DNA of 64,000 nucleotides from Sphaerisporangium rubeum. GTDB taxonomy: Bacteria; Actinomycetota; Actinomycetes; Streptosporangiales; Streptosporangiaceae. The notes under the pieces were generated by a model. It had not been told where the DNA came from. It worked only from the letters and a program-made list of their open reading frames with translations, and did no database searches. The position numbers and the translations under genes were made by a program. The stretch is taken from positions 620,001 to 684,000 of the forward strand of contig NZ_JACHIU010000001.1 of the NCBI RefSeq assembly GCF_014207705.1. Direction: 5' to 3'. Positions 18,494 to 27,931 of this stretch are shown here, piece after piece. How positions within the stretch are numbered: the first letter of the stretch is position 1; each line of letters opens with the position of its first letter.

Positions 18494-19045
18494 ATGACCA
18501 TGAGCGACCAGATCCTCGACGCGGGACAGGTGAACGACGACGGGGAGCGGGCCGACCTGCTGGAGGCGCTCGGCAAGCAGCGGCACTTCCTGCGGTTCAC
18601 CACACGGGAGCTCAGCGACGAGCAGGCGCGGCAGCGGACGACCGCCAGTGAACTGACCCTCGGTGGTCTGATCAAGCACGTCACACAGGTCGAGCGCAAC
18701 TGGGCCGACTTCGCGGCGCGTGGACCGGCGGCCATGCCGGACTTCTCGGCCATGACCGAGGAGGACTTCGCGCACTGGGGTGAGCAGTTCGTCCTGCTGC
18801 CGCACGAGACGCTGGCCGAGGTGCTCGAACGGTACGACGAGGTGGCCCGCAGGACGGACGAACTGGTGGCGACGCTTCCCGACCTCGGCGCCACGCACCC
18901 GCTGCCGAACGCGCCGTGGTTCGAGCCGGGTAAGCGGTGGTCGATCCGCCGCGTGTTCACGCACATCCTCGCCGAGACCGCTCAGCACGCCGGTCACGCC
19001 GACATCATCCGCGAGTCCCTGGACGGCGCCAAGACCATGGGGTGA
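18494..19045 (+). CDS. DinB-superfamily (DUF664-like) protein
   Basis: A 183-aa helical-bundle protein of the DinB/YfiT superfamily. Conserved His residues that bind a divalent metal appear to be present (GGLIKHVTQVERNW, then FTHILAETAQHAGHADIIRE). Many members are thiol-dependent S-transferases (mycothiol or bacillithiol), a sensible role in a mycothiol-making actinomycete. The substrate cannot be deduced. ATG 18494 follows GGTGGAG at good spacing. It is 38 nt upstream of the alpha-galactosidase gene and may share its transcript, although the functions look unrelated. Confidence 0.85.
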   Translation: MTMSDQILDAGQVNDDGERADLLEALGKQRHFLRFTTRELSDEQARQRTTASELTLGGLIKHVTQVERNWADFAARGPAAMPDFSAMTEEDFAHWGEQFVLLPHETLAEVLERYDEVARRTDELVATLPDLGATHPLPNAPWFEPGKRWSIRRVFTHILAETAQHAGHADIIRESLDGAKTMG

Positions 19046-19083
19046 GGCGGACCGACCGGCCGCGGCACACTAAAAAGGGTGGC

Positions 19084-21240
19084 GTGACCACACAAGAAGA
19101 CTCCACAGCGCCGGCTCATCTGCGGGCCGGCGGCACCGGACTCGTCGTGGCCGTGGACGGCGGACGGCTGCCGCGCGTCCTGCACTGGGGCCCCGACCTC
19201 GGCACGCTCGGCGACGCGGCCCTGCGCGACCTGGCGCGGGCCGCACAGCCCGCCATCTGGGACAGCGTCATCGCCTACCCGCAGCCTGTGCCGGTGCTGC
19301 CGCAGCTCACCGAGGGCTGGCTCGGCCGTCCAGGGCTCACCGGGGACTCCGGCGCGCGCCGCTGGGCCCCGAGGTTCGCGGAGGCGACGCACCGGCTCGA
19401 CGAGGACGCGCCGGGTGGGCCGGTGCTGCGCAGCACGGCGCGCGACCCCGAGTACGGGCTGGCCCTGGAGATCGAGATCCAGGTGCTCGCGGCGAGCGGG
19501 CTGGTACGCCAGCGGGCCACCGTCACCAATCTGGCCGGTGAGCCGTACACCGTGCGGAGCCTGGAGATGGCGCTCCCCGTGCCGGCCGCCGCCGCCGAGG
19601 TGCTCGACCTGACCGGCCGCTGGGCCCTGGAGCGGGTGCCGCAGCGGCGGCCGTTCCACATCGGGGAGTGGGTGCGCGCGTCCAGAGGCGGCAAGCCGGG
19701 GCTGGAGAACACCATGCTGCTGGTCGCCGGCGAGCAGGGGTTCGGGTTCCGGAGCGGCATGGTGTGGGGGACGCACCTGGCGTGGAGCGGCGGCCAGGTG
19801 CTCGCCGCCGAACGCACCCCCGCGGGGACGCGGCACCTCGCGGCCGGTGAGCTGCTGCTTCCCGGCGAGGTGGTGCTCGGTGAGGGGGAGCCGCACACGA
19901 GCCCGTGGCAGTACGGCTCGTGGGGAGAGGGGCTGGACGCGCTCGCGGCGCGGTTCCACCGGCACCTGCGGGCCAGGCCCGAGCACCCGCGCGCACCGCG
20001 TCCGGTCGTGCTCAACACCTGGGAGGCGGTGTACTTCCGGCACGACCTCGGCGTGCTCACCGAACTGGCCGAGCACGGCGCGCGGATCGGCGCGGAGCGT
20101 TTCGTGCTGGACGACGGGTGGTTCCTCGGCCGCAGGGACGACACCTCCTCGCTCGGCGACTGGACGGTCGACCCGGAAGTCTGGCCGGACGGGCTGGAGC
20201 CGCTGGTCGCGCGGGTGCGTGCGCTCGGCATGGAGTTCGGGTTGTGGTTCGAACCCGAGATGGTCAGCCTGGACTCCGGACTGGCCCGCGCGCACCCCGA
20301 GTGGGTGTTCGACGCGGGCCACGGCCCCGGGCTGCCGTCCCGCCAGCAGCATGTGCTCGACCTCGGTCACCCGGAGGCGTACGCGTACGTCTTCGAGCGC
20401 ATGAGCACCCTCATCGGCAGGCTCGGCGTCGCGTACGTCAAGTGGGACCACAACCGGTACCTGCTCGACGCCGGCCACACACCGGACGGCAGGCCGGGGG
20501 TGCGGCGGCAGGTGGAGCGAACGTACCGGCTGATGGCCGCGCTGAAGGCCGCGCATCCGGGGCTGGAGATCGAATCGTGCGCCAGCGGCGGCGGCCGGGT
20601 CGACCTCGGTGTGCTGGAGCACGCCGACCGGGTGTGGCCGAGCGACTGCATCGACCCGCACGAACGGCTGGAGATCCAGCGCTGGACCGGGTTGCTGGTG
20701 CCGCCGGAGATGCAGGGGACGCACATCGCGGCGGAGGAGTCGCACACCACCCACCGCGTCCACCCGCTGGACTACCGGGCCGAGAAGGCGCTGTGGGGAC
20801 ACCTCGGCCTGGAGATCGACCTGCTGGCCGTCGACGAGGAGACCCGCGCGGCGCTGGCCCGCTGGGTCGCGTTCCACAAGGAACACCGGACCCTGCTGCA
20901 CACCGGCGACGTGGTGCACGCCGACCTCGCCGACCCGGCGCTGCGGCTGGAAGGCGTCGTGGCACGTGACCGCGCCGAGGCGCTGTACGCGTTCAGTGTC
21001 GTCGAACGGCCGCCGGGCTGGCCGCCTGGACGGGTCACGCTGCCGGGGCTCGACGACGATCGCGTCTACGACGTGCGCGCCGTGTACCCGGGGACGCCTC
21101 CCGCGCCGCGCGCCATGCTGCCGCCGTGGCTGCGCGACGGGGTGACCCTGCCGGGACGGGTGCTTCGCCTGGCCGGCGTCGAGGCGCCGCCGCTGGACGT
21201 GGACCGCTCGGTGCTGCTGCGCGTGGTCGCCGTTCACTAG
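19084..21240 (+). CDS. GH36 alpha-galactosidase
   Basis: It hydrolyses terminal alpha-galactosides such as raffinose and melibiose. The protein is 718 aa: an N-terminal beta-sandwich, a (beta/alpha)8 barrel from about residue 300, and a C-terminal beta domain, which is the usual GH36 size. The nucleophile is D455 in VKWDHNR and the acid/base is D521 in PSDCIDP. FVLDDGWF and LWFEPEMV are further barrel motifs. There is no signal peptide, so it acts inside the cell. GTG 19084, with AAGGG upstream, is preferred; longer in-frame versions run into the dinB-like gene. No sugar transporter lies beside it. Confidence 0.92.
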   Translation: MTTQEDSTAPAHLRAGGTGLVVAVDGGRLPRVLHWGPDLGTLGDAALRDLARAAQPAIWDSVIAYPQPVPVLPQLTEGWLGRPGLTGDSGARRWAPRFAEATHRLDEDAPGGPVLRSTARDPEYGLALEIEIQVLAASGLVRQRATVTNLAGEPYTVRSLEMALPVPAAAAEVLDLTGRWALERVPQRRPFHIGEWVRASRGGKPGLENTMLLVAGEQGFGFRSGMVWGTHLAWSGGQVLAAERTPAGTRHLAAGELLLPGEVVLGEGEPHTSPWQYGSWGEGLDALAARFHRHLRARPEHPRAPRPVVLNTWEAVYFRHDLGVLTELAEHGARIGAERFVLDDGWFLGRRDDTSSLGDWTVDPEVWPDGLEPLVARVRALGMEFGLWFEPEMVSLDSGLARAHPEWVFDAGHGPGLPSRQQHVLDLGHPEAYAYVFERMSTLIGRLGVAYVKWDHNRYLLDAGHTPDGRPGVRRQVERTYRLMAALKAAHPGLEIESCASGGGRVDLGVLEHADRVWPSDCIDPHERLEIQRWTGLLVPPEMQGTHIAAEESHTTHRVHPLDYRAEKALWGHLGLEIDLLAVDEETRAALARWVAFHKEHRTLLHTGDVVHADLADPALRLEGVVARDRAEALYAFSVVERPPGWPPGRVTLPGLDDDRVYDVRAVYPGTPPAPRAMLPPWLRDGVTLPGRVLRLAGVEAPPLDVDRSVLLRVVAVH

Positions 21241-21265
21241 AATCCGGCACGTGGAAAGGGGACAG

Positions 21266-21721
21266 ATGGAGATCGTGGTGGACGATCTGTCCGGCCCGCG
21301 GATCGCCGGGTTCCTGACCGAGCACCTGGAGGAGATGCGGTCCCTGTCCCCTCCGGAGAGCGTGCACGCGCTCGACCTGGACGACCTGCGTCGGCCCGAG
21401 GTCACCTTCTGGTCCGTGCTCGACGGCCCCACCCTGGTCGGCTGCGGCGCGCTCATGCGCATCGACGCCGAGCACGCCGAGATCAAGTCCATGCGCACCA
21501 CCGCGGCGCGCAAACGCGGCGGCGTCGCGTCGCTGCTCCTCGACCACATCCTCACCGAGGCCAGACGCATGGGCCTCACCCGCCTCAGCCTGGAGACGGG
21601 CTCGGCGGAACATTTCCGGCCGGCCCGCCGCCTGTACGAGAAGTACGGCTTCGAGTACTGCGGCCCGTTCGGCGACTACCGCCTCGACCCGCACAGTGTG
21701 TACATGACGCGGCTGCTGTGA
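21266..21721 (+). CDS. GNAT-family N-acetyltransferase
   Basis: A 151-aa GNAT protein. The acetyl-CoA pyrophosphate loop is ARKRGGVASLLLDHIL (R-x-x-G-x-A form), preceded by the IKSMRTT strand and followed by RLYEKYGFEYCGPF. The pattern resembles PhnO/YitI-type amino-group acetyltransferases, but the acceptor is unknown. ATG 21266 has AAAGGGG five nt upstream; GTG 21251 is less likely. It ends 47 nt before a convergent protease gene, with a hairpin terminator between. Confidence 0.88.
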   Translation: MEIVVDDLSGPRIAGFLTEHLEEMRSLSPPESVHALDLDDLRRPEVTFWSVLDGPTLVGCGALMRIDAEHAEIKSMRTTAARKRGGVASLLLDHILTEARRMGLTRLSLETGSAEHFRPARRLYEKYGFEYCGPFGDYRLDPHSVYMTRLL

Positions 21722-21729
21722 CACGCGAA

Positions 21730-21758
21730 CGCGGCCGGGGGGTGGACCCCCGGCCGCG
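21730..21758. terminator. Bidirectional terminator between the GNAT and protease genes
   Basis: CGCGGCCGGGGG (21730-21741) pairs perfectly with CCCCCGGCCGCG (21747-21758) around a five-base loop, between convergent stops. Confidence 0.8.
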
Positions 21759-21768
21759 AGGACGGTCG

Positions 21769-23037
21769 TCAGTGCACCATCACGTAGGCGTTGAAGGCCA
21801 GTGCGACGTCCCAGACCCGCGAGAAGACGATCACTCGTCCGCCGTCGAGCCCGCCGCAGTACACCGGGCTGCCGACGGCCGAGGTGATGCCCTGCGCCGC
21901 CACCTCGTCGAACCAGTTGGTGTAGGAGAACACCGGGCCGCCGCTGTCCCCGTGCGCGACGGCGCAGCCTCCCTCCACGCTCTTGGCGCGGACCATGTGC
22001 TTGACGTACTGACCATTGGTGTAGGTGCCGCTCCAGGCGGTCTCGGTCACCTTGATCAGGCAGTACTCCCCGCGCCTGGACCCGGAGTTGCACACGAAGT
22101 TGCCGACGTGCGCCTTCCACAGCGCCACCACCCGGTTGCTGCTCGACGAGGTGGGTCCGCCGTCGAACATGTCGGCGGTGGCGTCGGCCCGCACGACGGC
22201 GGCGTCCCGGTAGGAGATGCGCTCCGACACCGGGCCCATGTAGTTCGCCGGAGTGAAGCCGCCGCCGTCGTAGAACAGGTTCCCCAGCTCGCCGCAGTGC
22301 GCGGCGGTGAGGAACGCGCGGTTGTCGTACCGGTCCCAGACCGCGAAGCCCGAGGTGCAGCCGGCCCCCGTCGTGAGGTTCCTGGTGCGGCCCCCCGCGT
22401 AGTAGCTCGGCACGTCGTCCAGCCTGCTGTAGGCGGGCTCGAACGTCTCCCCGTTCTCCAGCGTGATCGGCGCCGTGGCCCCCGAAGGCCGGTGCAGCTC
22501 ACCGGGCTCGGTGTCCTGGCCGGAGACCGACAGGCGCAGTCCGCTGCCGTCCGCCAGCGGAGCCGCCCCCGTGACCTGGCCGGACGAGACCCACCTGTCC
22601 ACCTCCTCCAGCAACTGCGCGCGGCTGTGGGCCGCCGGCAGCACCGCCACCGGCGCCGCCAGCCGTCCTTCGGTCACGACGTCCTGGACGGCCCGCGGCA
22701 CGGTTCCCCGCCAGTAGAGCCGCACCTCGTGGTTCTCGGGGTCGGCGACGATCCCCGCGTACCCCTCGGCGTCCTCGGACACCGCGAGCAGCCGGTCGGC
22801 CACCCCGTTCAGCCGCGCCTGCTCGGTGAACAGCGCGCGCCAGTCCGCGAAGCCCCCCGGCACCGGGTCTCGCGGCCCCGTGTCGTCGCGGACCGGCGGC
22901 TTGTCCCCCGTGGCGACCCGCCGGGTGGGCTCGGGCTCGCCGGACACCTGCGCCGCGGCGGCTCCCACCCCGAGAGCCGGCACGACGGCACAGACCACGC
23001 TCAGCACCGCCAGGCATAAGCGCACTTTCTTCTGCAT
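21769..23037 (-). CDS. Secreted trypsin-like (S1) serine protease
   Basis: A 422-aa exported protease precursor. The signal peptide is basic MQKKVR, then a hydrophobic stretch ending near GVGAAAA. A propeptide-like region of about 180 residues follows, then a chymotrypsin-fold domain with the triad H247 (LTAAHC), D278 (SYRDAAVV) and S365 (GDSGGPV). Cys pairs suit an extracellular protein. This layout matches alpha-lytic/streptogrisin-like enzymes that use an intramolecular chaperone prodomain. AGGAA lies just before the ATG. Expression is probably monocistronic. Confidence 0.9.
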   Translation of the reverse strand: MQKKVRLCLAVLSVVCAVVPALGVGAAAAQVSGEPEPTRRVATGDKPPVRDDTGPRDPVPGGFADWRALFTEQARLNGVADRLLAVSEDAEGYAGIVADPENHEVRLYWRGTVPRAVQDVVTEGRLAAPVAVLPAAHSRAQLLEEVDRWVSSGQVTGAAPLADGSGLRLSVSGQDTEPGELHRPSGATAPITLENGETFEPAYSRLDDVPSYYAGGRTRNLTTGAGCTSGFAVWDRYDNRAFLTAAHCGELGNLFYDGGGFTPANYMGPVSERISYRDAAVVRADATADMFDGGPTSSSSNRVVALWKAHVGNFVCNSGSRRGEYCLIKVTETAWSGTYTNGQYVKHMVRAKSVEGGCAVAHGDSGGPVFSYTNWFDEVAAQGITSAVGSPVYCGGLDGGRVIVFSRVWDVALAFNAYVMVH

Positions 23038-23157
23038 TTCCTTGTTCCCCCGTTCGTTGGACCGGAGGCGATTACAGCAGGAGCGTCGCGGAGCGTTCCG
23101 CGGCGAAATGCGTGCGCGTCCTGTGCCGTTTGCTCTTGTGGAACGGCGGCCCGGGTG

Positions 23158-25395
23158 CTAACGGTCCCGCGCGGCGGCGACCACGGCCTGGCCGAGGCTG
23201 ATGCCGCCGTCGTTCGCGGGGATCCGGCGGTGGGTGAGCACGCGGAAACCGGCGGCGCTCAGGCCGGTCACGGTGCGGTCGAGCAGCAGCATGTTCTGGA
23301 ACACGCCGCCGGAGAGGGCCACGGTGGTCAGGCCCGAAGTCTCCCTGAGTGCTTCGCAGCGGCGCACGACGAGGCCGGTGACGGCGTTGTGGAAGCGCGC
23401 GGCGATCACCTCGCGGGGGACGCCGGACAGCAGGTCGTCGGCGGCGGCGCGCACCAGGTCGGCGCCGCGGACGCCTCCGGGGGTGACGGTGGCCTGGTAG
23501 GTGCCGCGTTCCGCGGGATCGGCGAGTCGTTCGAGTTCGACGGCGGCCTGGCCCTCGTAGGTGACGGCGTGCCGTACCCCGAGCAGGGCCGAGACGGCGT
23601 CGAACAGGCGGCCGGCGCTGGAGGTCAGGGGGGAGGCGAGGCCGGTGCGGGCCAGGGTGAGCACGTCGTGCCAGCGGTCGTCCGTCGCCAGCTCCTCGGG
23701 GGGACGGCCGTCGTACGCGGCGTCGAGGTAGGCGGCGGCCATGCGCCACGGCTGCCGGATCGCGGCGGCGCCGCCTGGCATCGGCACGGGGACGAGGTGC
23801 GCGGCCCGTTCGGCTTCCGCGAGGCCGGCGAGCAGGAACTCGCCACCCCACAGGGTGCCGTCGGTGCCGTGGCCGAGACCGTCGAACGCGACCCCGATCA
23901 CCGGGCCCTGTTCGCCGTTGTCGGCGAGGCAGGAGGCGATGTGCGCGTGGTGGTGCTGCACGCCGATCAGTTCGACGCCGTCGAGGCCGAAGGCGTGCTT
24001 GGTGGACAGGTACTCGGGGTGCAGGTCGTGCGCCACCACCTCGGGGACGACGCCGAACAGGCGCGACAGATGCGCGATGCCTTCGGTGTACGAGCGCAGC
24101 GTCTCGTGGTTCTCCAGGTCGCCGATGTGGTGCGAGACGAAGGCACGCCGGCCCTCGGCCAGGCAGAACGTGTTCTTCAGCTCCGCGCCGCACGCCAGCA
24201 CGGGCCGCGCCGCGCCGGACGGCAGCGTGAACGGCTCGGGGACATGGCCCCGCGAGCGGCGGAGCATCATGGAGCCGCCGCGGAAGGGCCGCACCACCGA
24301 GTCGTCGGTGCGGACGTGGATGGGCCGGTCGTGGGTGAGGAACACGTCCGCGACGCCGGTGAGCCGCGTGAACGCGTCGGCGTCGTCGTGCGCGATCGGC
24401 TCGTCCGACACGTTGCCGCTGGTCAGCACGATCGGCTCGCCGGTGGCCGCGAGCAGCAGGTGGTGCAGCGGGGTGTACGGCAGCATGAGGCCGAGGTGCG
24501 GCGCGCCTGGCGCGACCGACGGCGCCACGGGGGCCCGGTCCCGCCTCGGCAGCAGGACGACGGGCCGCCCGGGGCCGGTCAGCAGCGCGGCGGCGAGCCC
24601 GTCCACCTCGCACAGCAGTGTGGCGCGTGGCGCGTCGGCCACCATCACGGCGAACGGCTTGTCCTCGCGGTGCTTGCGCCGCCGCAGCGCCGACGCCGCC
24701 GCCTCGTCGGACGCCAGGACCGCCAGGTGGTACCCGCCGAGCCCTTTGACCGCCGCCACGCCGCCGTCGCGCAGTGCGGCGGCGCACTCGGCCACGGGGT
24801 CACCCGGCAGGCCGGCGCCGGTCGCGGCCGTCAGCCGCAGCCGGGGGCCGCAGCCGGGGCAGCACGTCGGCTGCGCGTGGAACCGCCGGTCGGCGGGGTC
24901 GTGGTACTCGGCGGCGCAGGCCGCGCACATGGCGAAGCCCGCCATCGTGGTGCGCGACCGGTCGTAAGGCACACCGCGCACGATGGTGAACCGCGGCCCG
25001 CAGGCGGTGCAGTTGACGAACGCGTACCGGTACCGCCTGTCCGCCGGGTCGGCCATCTCCCGCAGGCAGTCGTCACAGGTGGCCGTGTCCGGCGACACCA
25101 GCGCGCGCCGTACCCCCGAGGTGTCGCTGCGCGCGATGGCGAACCCCGAGGCCCCGAGGGGGGCCCCTTCCACCGCGCGGACCCGTTCGACGCGCGCGAG
25201 CGCCGGCGCGTCCCGCCGCAGCGCGACCAGGAACTCCTCGACCCGGTTCCTCGGCCCTTCCGCCTCGACGAACACCCCTTCGGCGTCGTTGCCGACCACC
25301 CCCGCGAGCCCGAGCCGCGTGGCGAGCCCGTACACGAACGGCCGGAACCCGACCCCCTGCACGACCCCCTCGACCCGCACGTCGACGCGTATCAC
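23158..25395 (-). CDS. hypF: Carbamoyltransferase HypF ([NiFe]-hydrogenase maturation)
   Basis: HypF uses carbamoyl phosphate and ATP to build the thiocarbamate from which HypE makes the cyanide ligands of [NiFe]-hydrogenase. The ~745-aa protein shows all domains in order: acylphosphatase (RVEGVVQGVGFRPFVY), two zinc-finger motifs with repeated CxxC pairs (CDDC, CTAC, CAAC, CPGC), the YrdC-like domain (KGLGGYHLAV, TSGNVSDEPI), and the Kae1-like domain (VQHHHAHIASC, LSGGVFQN). GTG 25395 is chosen because it starts the acylphosphatase strand; ATG 25422 is possible. No other hyp or hydrogenase gene is in the window, so this is a detached copy. Confidence 0.95.
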   Translation of the reverse strand: MIRVDVRVEGVVQGVGFRPFVYGLATRLGLAGVVGNDAEGVFVEAEGPRNRVEEFLVALRRDAPALARVERVRAVEGAPLGASGFAIARSDTSGVRRALVSPDTATCDDCLREMADPADRRYRYAFVNCTACGPRFTIVRGVPYDRSRTTMAGFAMCAACAAEYHDPADRRFHAQPTCCPGCGPRLRLTAATGAGLPGDPVAECAAALRDGGVAAVKGLGGYHLAVLASDEAAASALRRRKHREDKPFAVMVADAPRATLLCEVDGLAAALLTGPGRPVVLLPRRDRAPVAPSVAPGAPHLGLMLPYTPLHHLLLAATGEPIVLTSGNVSDEPIAHDDADAFTRLTGVADVFLTHDRPIHVRTDDSVVRPFRGGSMMLRRSRGHVPEPFTLPSGAARPVLACGAELKNTFCLAEGRRAFVSHHIGDLENHETLRSYTEGIAHLSRLFGVVPEVVAHDLHPEYLSTKHAFGLDGVELIGVQHHHAHIASCLADNGEQGPVIGVAFDGLGHGTDGTLWGGEFLLAGLAEAERAAHLVPVPMPGGAAAIRQPWRMAAAYLDAAYDGRPPEELATDDRWHDVLTLARTGLASPLTSSAGRLFDAVSALLGVRHAVTYEGQAAVELERLADPAERGTYQATVTPGGVRGADLVRAAADDLLSGVPREVIAARFHNAVTGLVVRRCEALRETSGLTTVALSGGVFQNMLLLDRTVTGLSAAGFRVLTHRRIPANDGGISLGQAVVAAARDR

Positions 25396-25570
25396 CCGGC
25401 CAGTGTGCGACCGGGCCCTCATGCCGGAAAGCGACCGCGCCGGGATTTTTGTGACACAGGTCACATCGAAGCCGGGGAATGACCCGCGGCGTACCGGCGG
25501 TTGACGCCTGTGTCGCGGGAAACGGGGAAAATCTCCCCGGTTCGTGTGACAGATGGGAAGGGGGATCATC

Positions 25571-26221
25571 GTGAGTGACGTGCGCACGATCACCAAGCGA
25601 GGCGGCGCGCCGCGGTTGCGGGCGGACGCGTCGCGCAACCGTGAGCGTATCGTGGCCGCCGCGCGTGAGGCGTTCGTGGAGTACGGAGCCGAGGTGACCC
25701 TCGACCAGATCGCGCGGCGGGCCGGAGTCGGGAACGCCACGATGTACCGGCACTTCGCCGACCGCGCGGAGCTCAACCGCCAGGTGGTGCTGGAGGTCCT
25801 CGACCGGGTCGTCGACCTGGCCGAGTCGGCCGCGGCGGACCCGGACCCGTTCCAGGCGCTGCGCCGCTTCGTGCACGGCGCCGCGGCCGAACGCGTCGGG
25901 GCCCTGTGCACGACCCTGTCCGGAGACTGGCAGCCGATCGCGGAGGAACTCGTGGTCAGGCGCACCAGGCTCGAACAGGCCGTCCAGGCCCTCATGGACC
26001 GCGCGCGCACCGCGGGCCTCATCCGTGCGGACGTCGCCCCCGGCGACATCGTGATCGCGCTCTCCCAGCTCACCCGCCCCCTGCCAGGAACAGGGTGCCT
26101 GGCGCTCGGCAGGTTCGCCGAGCGTCATCTGGACATCTTCCTCGACGGTCTGCGCGCACCCGCGCGCTCGGTCCTGCCGGGACCCGGGGCGACCTTCGAG
26201 GACCTCCGGCCGCACCCCTGA
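25571..26221 (+). CDS. TetR/AcrR-family regulator
   Basis: A 216-aa regulator with the TetR N-terminal helix-turn-helix (RERIVAAAREAFVEYGAEVTLDQIARRAGVGNATMYRHFADRAEL) and a helical ligand domain. GTG 25571 is preceded by GGAAGGGGG; the ATG at 25553 overlaps that site and is unlikely. A DHA2 efflux gene follows 112 nt downstream on the same strand, the usual arrangement for a drug-responsive repressor and its pump. The inducing compound is unknown. Confidence 0.9.
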   Translation: MSDVRTITKRGGAPRLRADASRNRERIVAAAREAFVEYGAEVTLDQIARRAGVGNATMYRHFADRAELNRQVVLEVLDRVVDLAESAAADPDPFQALRRFVHGAAAERVGALCTTLSGDWQPIAEELVVRRTRLEQAVQALMDRARTAGLIRADVAPGDIVIALSQLTRPLPGTGCLALGRFAERHLDIFLDGLRAPARSVLPGPGATFEDLRPHP

Positions 26222-26333
26222 CAATCCCCGCCGTCTGACGCCCCGTCGACCCACCCCCCGCGTCGTCCCCGGACATCACGATCACCAGGCCATCGCCAGG
26301 TGATCGCCTCTCCGACCGTTAGTGAGTTGACGC

Positions 26334-27848
26334 ATGCCTGAAACGGCCCAGGTCCTGCCGGACCCCCGCCGCTGGAAAGCACTTCTGTTCATCGCCATGG
26401 CCCAGCTGATGGTCGTCCTCGACGCGACGATCGTGAACATAGCCCTGCCGTCCGCGCAGGCCGATCTCGGCATCTCCGACGCCAACCGACAGTGGGTCAT
26501 CACCGCGTACGCCTTGGCGTTCGGCGGTCTGCTGCTGTTCGGCGGACGCGTCGCGGACCTGTGGGGACGCAAGCGCGCCTTCACCGTGGGCCTCGTCGGC
26601 TTCGCCGCGGCCTCCGCGATCGGCGGCGTCGCCGCCAACGAGGCCATGCTGCTCGGCGCGCGGGCCCTCCAGGGTGCCTTCGGCGCGCTGCTCGCGCCGG
26701 CCGCGTTGTCCCTGCTCGCCGTGACGTTCACCGAGGCGCGCGAACGCGCCAGAGCGTTCGGCGTGTACGGCGCCATCGCCGGTGGCGGCAGCGCCGTCGG
26801 CCTGATCCTCGGCGGATTCCTCACCGAGTACCTCGACTGGCGCTGGACGTTCTTCGTGAACATCCCGTTCGCCGCGTTCGCCGTCGCCGGCGCGCTGTTC
26901 GTGATCCGCGAACCCGCCGGCACCCGCAACCGCAGCGGTCTCGACATCCCCGGAGTCGTGCTCGCGACCCTCGGCCTCGTGTCCCTGGTCTACGCCTTCA
27001 CCCGCGCCGAGTCCGACGGCTGGACCGCAGGCGCCACCATCGGATTGTTCGCCGCGGCCGTCGTGCTGCTCGGCGCGTTCGTGCTGGTCGAGAGCAGGGT
27101 GCGGCACCCGTTGCTGCCGCTGCGCGTGATCACCGACCGGGCCAGGGGCGGGGTGTACCTGGCCCTCGGCCTGGCGATCATCGCGATGTTCGGCCTGTTC
27201 CTGTTCCTCACCTACTACCTGCAGGTCGTCAAGGGGTACAGCCCCGTGCGCACCGGGTTCGCGTTCCTCCCCATGGTCGCCGGCATGATCATCGGCTCGA
27301 CGCAGATCGGCGCGCGCCTGATGACCCGCGTCCCCGCGTGGTGGCTCATGACCCCGGGCTTCCTCGTGGCCGCCGCCGGCATGCTCATCCTCACCCAGAT
27401 GGAGACCGGCAGCTCCTACGCCGGCCTGATCCTCCCCGCGCAGGTCCTGCTCGGCCTCGGCATGGGGACGGCGTTCATGCCGGCGATGAGCCTCGCCACC
27501 GCCGGGGTGGAACCCCGCGACGCCGGGGTGGCGTCCGCGATGGTCAACACCTCACAGCAGGTCGGCGGCGCCATCGGCACCGCGCTGCTGAACACGGTCG
27601 CCGCCGGCGCCGCGACGACCTGGGCCACCACGCACGCCGCCGAGCTGCGCACGCTCGGCCAGGCGGCGTTCGTCAACGAGACCGCGGTGCACGGCTACGC
27701 CACGGCGATCTGGTGGGCCGTCGGCATCCTGCTGGTGTCCGCCGCCGTCGTGGTCGCGCTCATCTCCACGCACAAGCCGGGTGACGCGGCCGCGACCGGC
27801 GAGGACGGCGTGGACGACGCTCCGCCGGTTCCGGTGCTCGCGCACTGA
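26334..27848 (+). CDS. DHA2-family MFS drug efflux transporter (14 TM)
   Basis: A proton-driven exporter of 504 aa. It starts with a cytosolic RRWKALLFIAMAQLMVVLD, where the TM1 Asp and the DATIVNIALP motif are typical of EmrB/QacA-type DHA2 transporters. GGRVADLWGRKR is motif A, and GVYGAIAGGGSAVGLILGG is the antiporter motif C. The length fits 14 helices. The Asp/Pro-rich C-terminal tail is cytosolic. It is probably controlled by the TetR protein just upstream. Substrates cannot be predicted. Confidence 0.93.
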   Translation: MPETAQVLPDPRRWKALLFIAMAQLMVVLDATIVNIALPSAQADLGISDANRQWVITAYALAFGGLLLFGGRVADLWGRKRAFTVGLVGFAAASAIGGVAANEAMLLGARALQGAFGALLAPAALSLLAVTFTEARERARAFGVYGAIAGGGSAVGLILGGFLTEYLDWRWTFFVNIPFAAFAVAGALFVIREPAGTRNRSGLDIPGVVLATLGLVSLVYAFTRAESDGWTAGATIGLFAAAVVLLGAFVLVESRVRHPLLPLRVITDRARGGVYLALGLAIIAMFGLFLFLTYYLQVVKGYSPVRTGFAFLPMVAGMIIGSTQIGARLMTRVPAWWLMTPGFLVAAAGMLILTQMETGSSYAGLILPAQVLLGLGMGTAFMPAMSLATAGVEPRDAGVASAMVNTSQQVGGAIGTALLNTVAAGAATTWATTHAAELRTLGQAAFVNETAVHGYATAIWWAVGILLVSAAVVVALISTHKPGDAAATGEDGVDDAPPVPVLAH

Positions 27849-27862
27849 CCACGGTTCGTCAC

Positions 27863-27891
27863 GGGCCCGCGTCCTTTCCGGACGCGGGCCC
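27863..27891 (+). terminator. Hairpin terminator after the DHA2 transporter
   Basis: GGGCCCGCGTCC (27863-27874) and GGACGCGGGCCC (27880-27891) form a perfect 12-bp stem with a TTTCC loop, between convergent genes. Confidence 0.8.
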
Positions 27892-27931
27892 TTCCGCCGC
27901 TCGTCTTCGGACCCGGGCCCGCTCCGGTCCG

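Noticed and set aside
18994-21579. Long minus-strand ORF (861 codons) opposite the alpha-galactosidase
   Set aside because: It is an antisense shadow in GC-rich DNA; the plus strand encodes a full GH36 enzyme with catalytic residues, and the antisense product has no recognisable domain.
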